A stretch of DNA of 64,000 nucleotides from Glandiceps talaboti (lineage: Eukaryota > Hemichordata > Enteropneusta > Spengelidae), in the NCBI RefSeq assembly GCF_964340395.1, contig NC_135563.1, positions 17,602,151-17,666,150 on the forward strand. Reading direction: 5' to 3'. This document shows, piece after piece, positions 43,838-56,130 of the stretch (positions within the stretch are counted from its first letter, which is position 1; each line of letters opens with the position of its first letter). Both the position numbers and the translations under genes were made by a program. The notes under the pieces were generated by a model. The model did not search any database. It saw nothing but the letters and a program-made list of their open reading frames with translations, and was not told the DNA's origin.

Positions 43838-44700
43838 CAGTAATATCTGTTTGTGATATTTTGTTTTTCTGTAATTTATGTGTTTGTCTGTAATATCTGT
43901 GTTTGTCTGTGATATCTGTGTTTGTCTGTGATATCTGTGTTTGTCTGTGATATTTGTGTTTGTAAAACTTGTATTTGTCAGCAATTTACAAATACATCAG
44001 TTTGTCTGTGATACCTGTGTATGTCTGTAATATGGTATTTATGTTTGTCTGTGATACCTGTGTTTGTCCGTACTATGGTACTTCTGTTTGTCTGTGATGT
44101 TTCAGATTGTCTGTAATAGTTGTGTTTGTCTATGATACCTGTGTTTGTCCGTACTATGGTACTTCTGTTTGTCTGTGATATTTCATGTCGTCTGTAATAT
44201 TGTGTTTGTCTGTGATACCTCTGTTTGTCTGTGCTATGGTACTTCTGTTTGTCTGTGATATTTCATATTGTCTGTAATAGTTGTGTTTGTCTGTGATACC
44301 TGTGTTTGTCCGTACTATGGTACTTCTGTTTGTCTGTGATGTTTCAGATTGTCTGTAATAGTTGTGTTTGTCTATGATACCTGTGTTTGTCCGTACTATG
44401 GTACTTCTGTTTGTCTGTGATATTTCATGTCGTCTGTAATATTGTGTTTGTCTGTGATACCTCTGTTTGTCTGTGCTATGGTACTTCTGTTTGTCTGTGA
44501 TATTTCATATTGTCTGTAATAGTTGTGTTTGTCTGTGATACCTGTGTTTGTCCGTACTATGGTACTTCTGTTTGTCTGTGATATTTCATATCGTCTGTAA
44601 TAGTTGTGTTTGTCGGTGATACCTGTGTTTGTCAATACTATGGTACTTCTGTTTGTCTGTGATATTTCATATCGTCTGTAATAGTTGTGTTTCTCATTTG
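43838..44700. repeat. TTTGTCTGTGATA minisatellite with 242-bp higher-order period
   Basis: Short units TTTGTCTGTGATA and TGTCTGTAATA are arranged in ~80-bp blocks ending GTACTATGGTACTTCTG. A larger block recurs with a 242-bp shift (for example from 44071 to 44313). Confidence 0.92.
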
Positions 44701-44706
44701 TTTCAG

Positions 44707-44831
44707 GGATGAAATACAGAAACAAATACATGTATAAAGGATTTTTACAAGGTAACCCAACAATAGAGACCCTGGATACTGCTGACTGGTCTTGGTATGA
44801 TGATACTGGCAATGAGATCTTGGACACTTAG
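44707..44831 (+). CDS. Candidate alternative terminal exon of TRPV
   Basis: A good acceptor (TTTGTTTCAG) is followed by a 40-codon frame from an ATG at 44709: MKYRNKYMYKGFLQGNPTIE, then DTADWSWYDDTGNEILDT and TAG. The composition looks coding rather than random. The only phase-1 donor I see in exon 14 that would join it in frame is weak (GTTGAA, just before the stop codon). It may be a real alternative C-terminus, a decayed exon, or 3' UTR. Confidence 0.3.
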
Positions 44832-44980
44832 ATGACGACAATGATGGCATCATGTATCTTGGACACTCAGATGACGACAATGATGTCATGATTTATCTTG
44901 GACACTTAGATGGCGACAATGATGGCATCATGTATCTTGGACACTTAGATGACAACATTGACGTCATCATGTATATGTAG
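44817..44980. repeat. Tandem repeat made from the end of the 44.7-kb frame
   Basis: Four copies of ATCTTGGACACTTAGATGAC plus GACAATGATGGCATCATGT, 35-40 bp each. The first overlaps the end of the 40-codon frame. Confidence 0.9.
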
Positions 44981-46609
44981 TTGATGACAGTGATGACATC
45001 TTGAACATACAAGTGATGCAGTGCTTAGATTCTTCATTAGTTTGATATCACTGTAGTATAAAAGTATATGCACTGTTTTTCACAGAATGAAAACTGAAAG
45101 CATACAAAATCTTGTGCTAGGAGTATGATGTGAATTGTCCTTTTATCACAGAATTACCGTAGTTGTAATATTTTGATGTAAAGAGTGTGAATATATTAGT
45201 AATTTTATATGTCATCAAGAAGGCATTTTAATCCTTGCTAGTTTTATAACACTCATACCTAGATGAACTGTGCTACAATACAGTCTAGAATTGTATGTAT
45301 TGTCAAATTGTACAACTCGTAATACTGAAGTGAGGCACTTTCTCTGTGTGTTACACTCGTTTATGGCATTCATATCAAGTGTAAAAGTATACTGTTTCCA
45401 TTGGTTTATTTACAAGCCTAGCATGTGGCCTTTCTAATGTGGTCAATTAGCAGATGAAACAGTGTACTTTTACTCTTGATATAGATGCTGTAAACGATTG
45501 TGAAAACAGTAAACGTTTCACGTTGGTGTTATGTGTTGTATTTATAACTAATTAACTATATGCATATAGGAAGATTAGTTTTTGAAAAATAATGAAATTT
45601 GTTTAAAATTGTGAATCTATTGAATAACAAATAATGAATTAGTAGACTTCTTTAGACTTTCCTTGAAGCTGACACAGTTGTACATACTATTAAAATGAGA
45701 AAGACAGAGTGGCAGAGATGCAGACAGAAAAACTGAGACAGAAACTGACAGACAGAAACTCAGAGACAGATAAGAGTGATAGCTATTTCATAACAGATGT
45801 AAACATATTGATGTACATATCTTATGTATATTGGTTAATGTATACTGTATATATACTATTCATGTTTCATGAGGAGGATTGAGAAAAACAAAAGACATTT
45901 ACATATAGTACCTTAGAGGGCAGTATTTGCCATATACCACTAATTGACTGTATTACATCCACACATCCATATACAGTTGATGGAGAATATTCCTTGATAA
46001 CATAAACAGATTTCTGTCATTTGAAAGATTAATAAGTGTTTTCCTTGTTATGTTTTGAGATTTATTTGTTATTTACAGCATATAAATGTGTTCCACATGT
46101 CTCAGGTAACCCAGTGTAATAAATTAATGTATAATTATTAAAATTGTGTTACTACACTTAAGTGTTTATGTTACCTTAATGAGGATATGTAGTAGTTTGT
46201 TTTTACTTTATCATTATCTAAATATGTAGGGACACCACATTTTTAATTAACCATAGAGTCAGCTTTTTTTTAGTCAATGTACAGCACCTTTATTTTTACA
46301 TACCAGAAATATTTAGTGAAAGTAAACCTAGTTAGTTGTGTTCTATTCCAGTGTTAATAGCATTGTATTCATTTTGTATTGTTAAACACATTTTAAATAA
46401 GTTATAAGGTTGGTAAAGATAGTCTAACTCAATTCTGATCACATGATCAAAATTAAATTTCTTGGTTGTAATGTTTTGCTTGTTTCTGTTCCAAAACTGT
46501 GTCAACACCATTCATTAACATATTGAAAATTTTCATATTTACCTTTCTTGTGAATTCATTCAGTTTACAAAATGATGAAATGATAAGATTTCATTGGCTT
46601 ATGTTTGGT

Positions 46610-46850
46610 CACATGACTGCTGACCAATCAATACTTGGAAAATGTCACATGACTTTCTCAATCAGCACTTGGAAATAATGGTGCATGACTGTGTTGAGCA
46701 ATCAGCACTTGGAAAAAGTGTCACATGACTATGTTGCCAAATTTAAGCAGCACATGGAGAATGGCAACACTTGATAAAAATATCACATGGCTGTTAACCA
46801 ATCAGCACTTGGAAATGTGTCACATGACTATATTGACCAATCACTTTGTG
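46610..46850. repeat. Degenerate repeat of CAATCAGCACTTGGAAA units
   Basis: About five variants of ACCAATCAGCACTTGGAAAA with GTCACATGACT recur at 40-60 bp steps. Confidence 0.75.
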
Positions 46851-47849
46851 TAGAATAGCATGAAATATTGTGTCTAGTCATGATTTTTCTGATGATTTGA
46901 CTCAGATTACCACAGTAGGACAATACATGTCATACACCAAAGTCAAATTCTTCCATACTAGTAGACACATTGAATGCAGATCAGTTAGTAATTATTATTT
47001 TAGGAATCACAGACTCACATGTCTAACATGAAAATACAGTCAGTTAGTAGACCTTTTAAGATATTTGTATGCATATACTAAACAGATTTCAAACTTCAGG
47101 TACTGTAATACCGGGGGTATATGTAGTAATGTGGGTTTAAATGTAACTAGAACTGTCAAAACCTAAGAAAATGTTATTTTGCATTTGTCCACATGGTGAA
47201 TTTGACTTTTTAGAAGATAATATTCAATGGAGGTGTGTCAAGACAGTTTATTTCCATACTTTTAATTTATTCCATTTGTACTTATGCTTTAAGAGTTCAT
47301 TAACTACATCTTTTGTCTAGAACATGTAAATCTTTTTAAATTCTATAAATCTTGTAATTTTCAAAGTTGGTGCATATTTTTAGCCACAGTAGTGTACATT
47401 TTTTTTCTACTCTTACCAACTTTGATACAGAACTCATACTCAGGACCCAGCAAGGTATTTTATCAATTTGATCACAAAGTCTACCGTTGTTTTTTACTAC
47501 ACACATGTCACAAATATTTTTTTGTACTAGACTAATGAAAGAAATGTAGTTATTACATGCCTCAGTATACACATGCTATCTGTGATCAAGATAATTTAAC
47601 ATTAGAAGTCCCCAAAAAATGTACACTGCAAGAGTTTGGAAGTCCTAAAAAATGTCACCCTACTGTGAGTACAATTAAATCAATATCCATTCAATAGCAT
47701 ATATCAATATGTCGCAATGGTAGTTGTTGTTTGTGCCTTGTTTAGTAAACCAAGAACCCGATTGCCAGAGTAGTATCACAGCCTTAATATTGACATTTTA
47801 GTCTTTAGATCTGGGTGTCATCCATCCTCACATGGGTAGATTACCACAC

Positions 47850-48145
47850 AAATGCCCATATTTGGACAATTATGTATAATTTGATACACAAATGCCCATA
47901 TTTGGACAATAATGTATAATTTTGGTACACAAATGCCCATATTTAGACAGGATGAATAAGTTTGGTACACAAATGCCCATATTTAGACAGGAATGTATAA
48001 TGTTGGTATACAAATGCCCACATTTAGACAGGAATGTATAATTTTGATACACAAATGCCCATATTTAGACAGGAATGTATAATTTTGATACACAAATGCC
48101 CATATTTAGACAGGAATGTATAATTTTGGTACACAAATGTATATT
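47850..48145. repeat. ~41-bp minisatellite
   Basis: Seven units of ACACAAATGCCCATATTTAG then ACAGGAATGTATAATTTTGGT. Confidence 0.95.
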
Positions 48146-49594
48146 TGGATTCACGTTTCACTTCTACTTCTATATTTTTGTAATAATCTAGAAAAACACT
48201 TTTATCCATAAATGTATTAGTATATCATATGTGTAGTTATCATTCATTTTTCATGTTATCTATTTACTTACAAAATATAGGTCAATTTTAATCATGTACA
48301 AACAGAGATATTTGTGATATGTGAATATATTGCTGTGAATATATACGTGGATGTGTTGATACACATCTCAGATATAACATATAACTGCAATTAAATGAAC
48401 TGTATTTTTAAAAAGATTTTCATCCCCTGCCTCAATGACATAGTTGGAAATGAAGTCACATAGAAACTCACTCATAATCTTGGAAAGTGAAGTGACTTAT
48501 GTATATGATATCTAGACCCTGGATGATTACTATGATAATCAGTACATGTAAACTATGTAGACTCTGTCTGATTACTCTGATATTTGGTATATGTATATTA
48601 TGTAGGTAAACAAGTAAAAAAGTAATAAATAAATGTATGTAACATATATAATAATAATGATGAATAAAGAAAAATGAAAAAAACAAGAAATCTTTACTTT
48701 CATTTGTGTATGACATGTAAAGAAATTGTAAAATAAATTTCTTGGTCTCAATGAAATGTGTTAGACTGTCCGAGAAATTTAAATTTGTCTGATTTACAGA
48801 CATGCACCTTGGGGTCCCATGCCACAAAAACCTAGACAGTATTAATTAGTGATTTCCCCTAGGTGAACTGTGATGAGCAAAATTGAATTTGGAGATCACA
48901 CTTTTGGTTGGGTAAGAATTTTCAAAGTAATCATAACATGATACATCGTGTTTGTCAACAAACAGAAAACCACCTTTCACCTGCATATTGAATGACTACT
49001 GTACTTTGCAGGTAAATTGTGACAGGCCACTGAAAATGCACCATGAATTGGCTCTGTCCTATGTACATTTTTCCACACCACAATATGGTAGAATCTCTTC
49101 TATGGTTTTAACACCCCCCCCCCCCCCCGAAAGAAACACAGGCACAGAAATACAACACTCTTTTTGTATTTGCATGTTCAGTATCACATTCATGTGCTTG
49201 TGAGTTTATATATATTACAATAGTCGTATGGTTGTAACATATTCATTTACAAGGAATGTGAAGTTGAGACTTACAAACTTCTTTTCATCTTTTCTGTGTT
49301 CTTGCTAAACTTTGATTATAAAATTGTTAATTTTTTGTATTTGGAAATTTTTCAAACAAATATCGAGTATGAACAAAAAGATAGTCTAGATGCCAACGTG
49401 GTCTCTAAACTATGATAAAGTGCACAAAATAAAGTTACACATGATGTGCAATTTGAAAAGCAAGTCGCCAGTGCATGAAGCGCGCCGCCGCCGCCTTCGC
49501 ATAGCGCATGTTCGTATTTTGATATGCAAATCAGGTGTTTTAGCAGCCGAAACAACAGAACGGAGAGTTGAAAGACGGACGGAGGGTGACCAAC

Positions 49595-49697
49595 ATGGCA
49601 AGGGTTACGGCAGAGGGGCTCATATATCTAACCACGATTTTGCAGTTTGTAATTGTATCTCGCTCAGTGAGTTTTCCCAACAACCTCGATGTTGCAG
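49595..49697 (+). CDS. First coding exon of an AMPA-type glutamate receptor (partial gene)
   Basis: An ATG in good context after a GC-rich stretch (near 49,480-49,510) encodes a signal-peptide-like leader (GLIYLTTILQFVIVSRSVS) and then FPNNLDVAG. That closely resembles the mature N-terminus of AMPA receptors (FPNNIQIGG in vertebrate GluA1 as I recall). Donor GTAAGA, phase 1. Upstream promoter elements are not identifiable. Confidence 0.55.
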
Positions 49698-50386
49698 GTA
49701 AGAGAATTTATAACCATACACTGTAAATAATTTGACCTTCAGAGCAGCGATATGCAATACTCGTGTTGACCATTGTCGAGAAGTTCGTCCAGTAAATCAT
49801 GTTTACTCTCTGTGTACTGTTTGAATGAGGATATCGTGTACATTTTCTTGTGTCAGTTTCTTCTTATGTGAGAATTTTCGGACGTTTTCGTCTTTCTATT
49901 GCAACCTAAGTCAGTAAAAGCAGTGGTTAAACTTGAGCGAAACACAATGTATGGTTGTGGTTCTGTTCATATGCTTTCGCATGAAACTTGAAAGATTAGT
50001 TTGTGTTATGTGAGATTGCACAATTTGAAGTGCTTGGAATGGAAGTATCACCGATGTTTTTACGAGTTGTATTTTACCTTAAAGTTTACCGTTGGTAGCA
50101 GCTGAGAAATAAATGAGCGAATGGTTATTTTGAAGTCAGTTTCACATTCAGTGCCATGTGCACCGTTCCTTTTCCCTGCGTTTCCCCAGATTTACAAGAT
50201 AGTTTTGTATTTATGGAAATTATGCAATGCCTGTTTGAACGATGGATCGCTCGTCAGTAACTTTTGTCAGTGACCCATTGATGATTGAGCTCCGGCCAGT
50301 GACCTTTCTCCGCCGTATTGTGTTGAGCGAAGTGTGCATACATTTGCACAGTGTGTACTAGTTATCTTTGTGAATGCAGTGTAAAG

Positions 50387-50406
50387 CATAGACCCTAGGG
50401 TCTATG
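50387..50406. repeat. Perfect 20-bp CATAGACC palindrome
   Basis: CATAGACCCTAGGGTCTATG is its own reverse complement: the bare terminal repeats of the foldback family with no internal sequence. Confidence 0.85.
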
Positions 50407-50604
50407 TGTAAAGTAAAGGAGTAACAGATAAATTCACATGCACATACATTGACAGTCGTGTGTAGCTGAAAAAAAGAATCGTCATTCCTGAAATGTAAGA
50501 AAGCGTGGATGCTTGATACTTGAATCTTGCAATGCGAAACACTAGTAGATCGGAAACTGAAAGGGATGCTTTTAGCCTGGAAAACAAGATGTACCCTTTT
50601 ATTT

Positions 50605-53600
50605 TTAATTAAATATTTTAAACAGACGTTCAAATATGCTGCCTGGTGTATCACCAACACGATTATGAAGTGGCAGATGTCTGGTCCAGACTTGTTTGTA
50701 ACTGTTAGAAAAACGTAGATCAGCACGTAAAGCCGAATTTAAAAAAAAAAATTTCAAAATCACTACCAAACTAGTTGGTAGTATTAAAAAGTCAGTCATC
50801 ATAATATTTCTGCATAGTATTCCTACCATACTTCTTGTGGAGGTAAATTAAAAAAAAAACGAGTTATCATCAATTTTCATGTTACTAGCTAGATGGCTTT
50901 GCTTTATCTGTATCTAATGTAATGGTGGTGGTGGTGGTGGTGTGTCACAAAGCTATGCCTTCTGACACTTATAAATGACATCTCTAAATAAATAACTGCA
51001 TGTAAATGGCACCACAACAACATAATATCAATAGTCAAACATGACTTAATGAACTCTGGGGCCAAATGTCATATTTGCCAATTTTTCAAAATAATCTCGT
51101 TACTCACCCGTGTGAGCTTTCTGAGTAAAGTCCAACATGTATTTCGCCAAAGACCTGTAGGCTATATACATGCCAGTCTGTGATCTACTGACTGGCTGCC
51201 AGAGGAGAATAGTCACAAAGGTGATTTTAACAGTCAATAAATATACAGATGATTTCAAAGTAGAACTAGAAGAGGTTAAAGTATGGTGACAATAACCCAT
51301 ATTTTATTACATATTGAAATTTGAAATAAAAAAAAACCAAACACATTTCATCAGTACTATACATTCTTTGTCAAGGGCTGAAGCACAAACAATACAAATC
51401 CAATGCAAAAGCTAATTGTACATGTAAAGGAAAAAATTTACATTCAAAGTAACAAAGACAAGACATGCATCTAAATTATATTTTTGTACTATGCATTAAT
51501 TTTTCATGTTAATTTGTATAAATCAACCGCTATTTAAAGTGACTTTAGATGAGGATTGGGTACTTCAGTATTTTGGAAAACATTTTATAAAACTTTTTAT
51601 CATTGCTTCCTACTTAAAAAAATCAACGTGAAACCTACCAAGTCCTTGTTTGTAACTCAATAAATTGCAAAAAATTAATAAAGATGTATTGGAAATTAAA
51701 AATCCAAAATAAACGCCTAATCCTCATCCATATGGCCATGATCTGTCTGTAAGGCTGTGTAAACATACTTTTTTATTGAAAATTAAAATGGCAAGGGTTT
51801 TAGTATCTTTATTACATGACATCTTGGTGTTTATACTTTATACTTTATTTTTTAAATATTTTTTCCTACATATTTTGATGTTTTTTATGAAAAATATTTT
51901 TTGTTTAAAGTAAAAATCACACATACACATGTATGTATGAAAGAGACTGTAAAATACCATAGACATGTAAATTTACATAAGCCTTGGAAAACTATAAAAA
52001 AAAAACCTGTGCAAACATCTGCCAATTAAATCTAAGCAATTGAAATTTTATTAGTGTATAGGGTTGCTAAGGTATAAGTAAGAGATAGGATTTGTAACTA
52101 TAAAATGCAACTAAACTTGATAAACCGTGATTATTACAACTCTAACCTTGGTCAGCAGTTTCTAATCTTATCACTCGGAGGATTTAGTTTCAAGAAAAAT
52201 ACTTAAGGGCACCAAGAAAACAAACCAGGATGACTCAAGTGACAGGGTAATGAAAGAAAAAATGTGATTTAGTGAGGTTGGTAAAGAAACTGGTTTTTAT
52301 CACTCGTCAGGTTGAAATATTCAGGTTTATTTTGTGGTATCATTATGTACTGATAAAATAAATTGTATAGGGAGTACTTTCACCCAATGTTTTTTATTTG
52401 CATGTACAGAAAATGTGTCACAGCAATATTGATAGGTAACAATGAAATGACATTGAAAGTGAGGGTCTTGCCTTCAACACTGTAATTAAATATATTGAAA
52501 CATTAAACTTACCACAGGCACTTGTAGGCTGTGATTGTCATGAACAGTCTTGTAAGTTGTTATGCACTACCAGTGGAGTATTTGTTTGTACACAGAAAAA
52601 ATACAAGTTGGACAAAACAGGATTTATAAATAAATGTAAATGTTCCTTTGAAATTTGGATTGTGATCCTCCATAAAGTTGGAAATGATTGCTAGATTTGA
52701 CAACCAATGACAAGTCAAGTCAAGTCTGTAGGCTGTACTCTAGCTAGCCTTGCCAGACTGTTTTTCTCTCCTAAATTTTTAAAGCACTAAAAAATCTACT
52801 TTTGGTTTCAGGTATTCATAGACATTCTTCTGCATTTCAGTTCACACTCAATCAAAAGGAACAAAGGCTAAGCCTGTTCTTAAAAACCTTTCCGCTCCAA
52901 TTCAAAACAAACTTTGATACATTTACCAGGTTTGGGTTTCAGGAATTGTCGGTGTAAGAATGTGTCGGTCTTTAAGCCAGGATATAGATTTAAGAAAAAA
53001 GGCACTTAGATAAATGTGAACATGTAGGTATGATAACTAATCAGGGTAAAATTAAATGTACCGTAGGTGATGGTGGTGTATTTTGCAGGTCATCCTGTGT
53101 GTTCAGTTTAGTGACCACTTCCTCATCCAGTCTGTAAGGTAATGTTGACCAACCTGTCACATCTGTATTGAATTGAGCCTTTCCTAGCATTTGCCACCAA
53201 TTGTGGTTGCAGCCAATCAAATATACAAGTGTAGTTCTGTGATAAAAGATATTAATTATCAAAATTTTCATAATTGAAGTTAAAGGCCCATGATTCAATC
53301 TCAGGTTTGGGGATTATTGTTATCTTATCAGTGGAGACCTAAGGATATTACATAAGATCATTCTTTGTTCTGGATTAGCTAATTAAAAATTTCTACAGTG
53401 CTGCCAGGGCAATGTTTTCCACACATAAGTTATAATTGCAATTCTATTAAAATATGATGAACCTTTAAGAATTAAGTTAAAATGTCCATGATTCAATCCC
53501 AGGTTTTTTATTAGTTTTTTATCGTATCGATGGAACCATAAATTTATATTACTATTAGAGAGGATCTTTCTTTTGTTCTGGACCAACTTTTTAAATTAAT

Positions 53601-54617
53601 AGCTCTACCAGACATTTGTATTTGACACCCATCTTTTTAATCCTAAATGAGAGTGTGGTCTTTAAGCTACATGGTATTGAAGGTTGGTCATATTTATGTA
53701 AGCTATTTGATACAGGTACTAAATTTATCCATGTATTTCAATACTTCTCAATTAAGTGTGTTATCCAAACAAGTCAGTACCACTACACAAACACTGTACA
53801 TACCTGCTAGTCATTTGTCAGGGAAGTCAAGACATAGACAACATTTCCTTTTCTAGACCACACAGTCTGCCTTTCAAACACCTGATTTGAATTCACTCAT
53901 CTCGATGCTGCTGTCAGTTATTTGTCTTTATTCCATTTGAAATACAAGCATGCTTGTTTAAAGTTTTAGTTGGTGATAATTGTTGCTTGACAACTGGCTT
54001 TGATCTACTATGTAGATGTGTAATCATTGGTGGGGTATTTTTAGCTTTATCTTCTGGCTACCAAAGGTAAACTATTGAGAAGATATAAAAAGAATCTTGA
54101 AAGGTTTACTCAGTTTACTTCGTCAGAAGTCTATAATGTATGAGTGTATATCTTGGTATTTGCATGAGTGGTTTCAGTGTTCTGTGTGACCCTGAACACG
54201 GTAAGCACAATGCTAACATCCCTGATTACATGTAGGTACCCACACACCTCAGTGTACTTGCACTGGCACTCCCAGGACATGTCATTAGGGTTCCCTATTT
54301 CTGTTATTGTTGTCACCAGTATTAAATGTACATGTATATAAATTTATCCAAAACAGCAAAGTTTGCAAAAAGAATGCTACCATGTGACAGTTCACATAAT
54401 CTCATGTCCATGAACCAATTGCATTTTCATTCACGTGTTTTCAGTATTGCACTGTAGTCTGTAGTGTAGATATGGTAGTATAGCTGAGAGCCACCTTTGA
54501 GAGGTTCTCCTTCCTTATTGTTCCTGTAATGACAGCTTATAAAAACTCACCACTTGATCGTACCAAGTGGTGTCACCATGGGCCATTGCAAAGATCAGGT
54601 TATATGTTTTAGAATCA
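50605..54617 (-). CDS. Unrecognised minus-strand exon candidates
   Basis: Four minus-strand segments look coding and have splice signals: 54617-54551 (TYNLIFAMAHGDTTWYDQV, donor GTGAGT), 53236-53062 (GCNHNWWQMLGKAQFN, LPYRLDEEVVTKLN), 51195-51108 (QTGMYIAYRSLAKYMLDF, donor GTGAGT) and 50701-50605 (LPLHNRVGDTPGSIFERLF then stop). The second and third join in phase 0 if a weak GTACAT donor is used. The last joins only with a non-standard acceptor. I do not recognise the protein, and the segments interleave with the plus-strand receptor exons, so some may be chance. Confidence 0.22.
52812..52929 (+). CDS. Second coding exon of the AMPA-type receptor
   Basis: A strong acceptor (long pyrimidine tract, GGTTTCAG) takes phase 1, as exon 1 needs. 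It encodes HRHSSAFQFTLNQKEQR, then a 34-residue stretch from AF to R-F of the same length as GluA1 (AFRFALSQ to TYRF, from memory). Donor GTTTGG, phase 2, is modest; GTGTAA at 52952 is an alternative. The ligand-binding and channel exons would lie beyond the window. Confidence 0.5.
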
Positions 54618-54865
54618 CTCAAAAAAGAGAGGGAGAAATCTAACACACCTTCAGTTTCCTGTGTTTCGATAATAAAAACCATAGTACAATCCAGCTATGT
54701 GTGGATTTTGCTCTCGCTCTTCCCCTACAGTGGTTGTATATTCAGCCCAAAAGTAGCTTACAATTTACAGCAGTGAAGTAGAACATGGTAATCATGTTCA
54801 CTTCAAATAACTCAAATCTTAGCTGATTCTAGTCATGTGGTCATTCTACTGATGGTAGATACTAG

Positions 54866-54935
54866 TCTAGTTCCTATACGGTATCGTTACGATTTATACC
54901 TTCTCTCACAGACCACAGTTGGCATCCAGACTAGG
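54866..54935. repeat. Two-copy dispersed repeat (partner near 11.3 kb)
   Basis: TAGTCTAG, GTTACGATTTATACCTTC, ACAGACCACAG, in the same order as at 11255-11340. Confidence 0.6.
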
Positions 54936-55574
54936 TAGATACCTTCCCAATGTAAGATTCCCTATAAGTGTACAAACACAAACAGTGCAATCAACGCTGA
55001 CAGATACTTGATTTTATTTATTGGGTCGATATTTTCAGACTTTGCTACTGAGTATGTCATGTTCTACCCTTTCCATGCAAGAAGTACGGATCAACTAAAA
55101 AGAAGAAAACAGTTTTCAAAAGAGCAAAAAAAAAAAAAAGGCTTGATGAAGCACTATAGCTATTATGGTGGTACAAATATTTCTATCAAGCTCACCATGA
55201 CATTCCCCAAATATTTAGCTGTACTTGACTAGGTAATAAAATACTTGAGTGCATACTAAAATGTATTTATCTCATACATCACCAATTGTAGGAAAGAAGA
55301 ACACAAAAGAAACACATTTACAAGTCTATGTATCATCTATTAGCCCTTCTTTACTACCAAGAAGTAGGTTTAAAGGAAGATCAGTATAAAAACTGCTTAC
55401 TTTTATGCATTCATAATGAGTTCTTTTCTTTTCATGTGTCTTAACTTACAAAAGCCGACAGAACATCATCTTTATTTAGTCCAAACCACTTTGTTCTCTG
55501 TTTCACAATGAGAATTACTATTAAAGTCTAGTCTAAACTTGATAGCAAACCAGTGTAGAGAGAGCTGTTCATGG

Positions 55575-56130
55575 TGCTGACATGTGACTGTGATAGCTGT
55601 TGTATGGCACTGACTGTGATGCTGATAAATGTGGTATGGCACCGAGCCCTGACTCTGATAAATGTTGTATGGCACTGACATATGACTGTGATAGCTGTTG
55701 TATGGCACTGACATATGACTGTGATAGCTGTTGTATGGCACTGACATATGACTGTGATAGCTGTTGTATGGCACTGACATATGACTGTGATAGCTGTTGT
55801 ATGGCACTGACATGTGACTGTGATAGCTGTTGTATGGCACTGACATGTGACTGTGATAGCTGTTGTATGGCACTGACATGTGACTGTGATAGCTGTTGTA
55901 TGGCACTGACATATGACTGTGATAGCTGTTGTATGGCACTGACATATGACTGTGATAGCTGTTGTATGGCAGTGACATGTGACTGTGATAGCTGTTGTAT
56001 GGCACTGACTGTGATGCTGATAAAAGTGGTATGGCACCGAGCCTTGATTCTGATAAATGTTGTATGGCACTGACTGTGACTATGATAGCTGATGTATGGC
56101 ACTGACATGTGACTGTGATAGCTCTTCTAT
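55575..56130. repeat. 33-bp minisatellite
   Basis: About 16 units of GCACTGACATATGACTGTGA plus TAGCTGTTGTATG, with shortened units at both ends. The period is a multiple of 3, so four frames of 157-180 codons stay open; they are not taken as genes. Confidence 0.95.

Larger units (their letters stand above)
44981..49594. other. AT-rich region after TRPV; no gene seen
   Basis: Probably TRPV 3' UTR at the left and intergenic beyond. AATAAA-type signals occur (for example near 46120 and 48627). It contains two minisatellites and a GC-rich patch near 49,480-49,510 just before the next gene. The open frames here have no support. Confidence 0.55.

Noticed and set aside
39170-48145. CRISPR-like appearance of regularly spaced repeats at 39.2 kb and 47.9 kb
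   Set aside because: Units are contiguous tandem repeats without unique spacers, in a eukaryotic intron-bearing locus.
54660-54770. Minus-strand frame with WAEYTTTVGEEREQNPHIAG
   Set aside because: Looks mildly coding but has no phase-consistent splice link to the neighbouring candidate at 54551; left out of the feature call.
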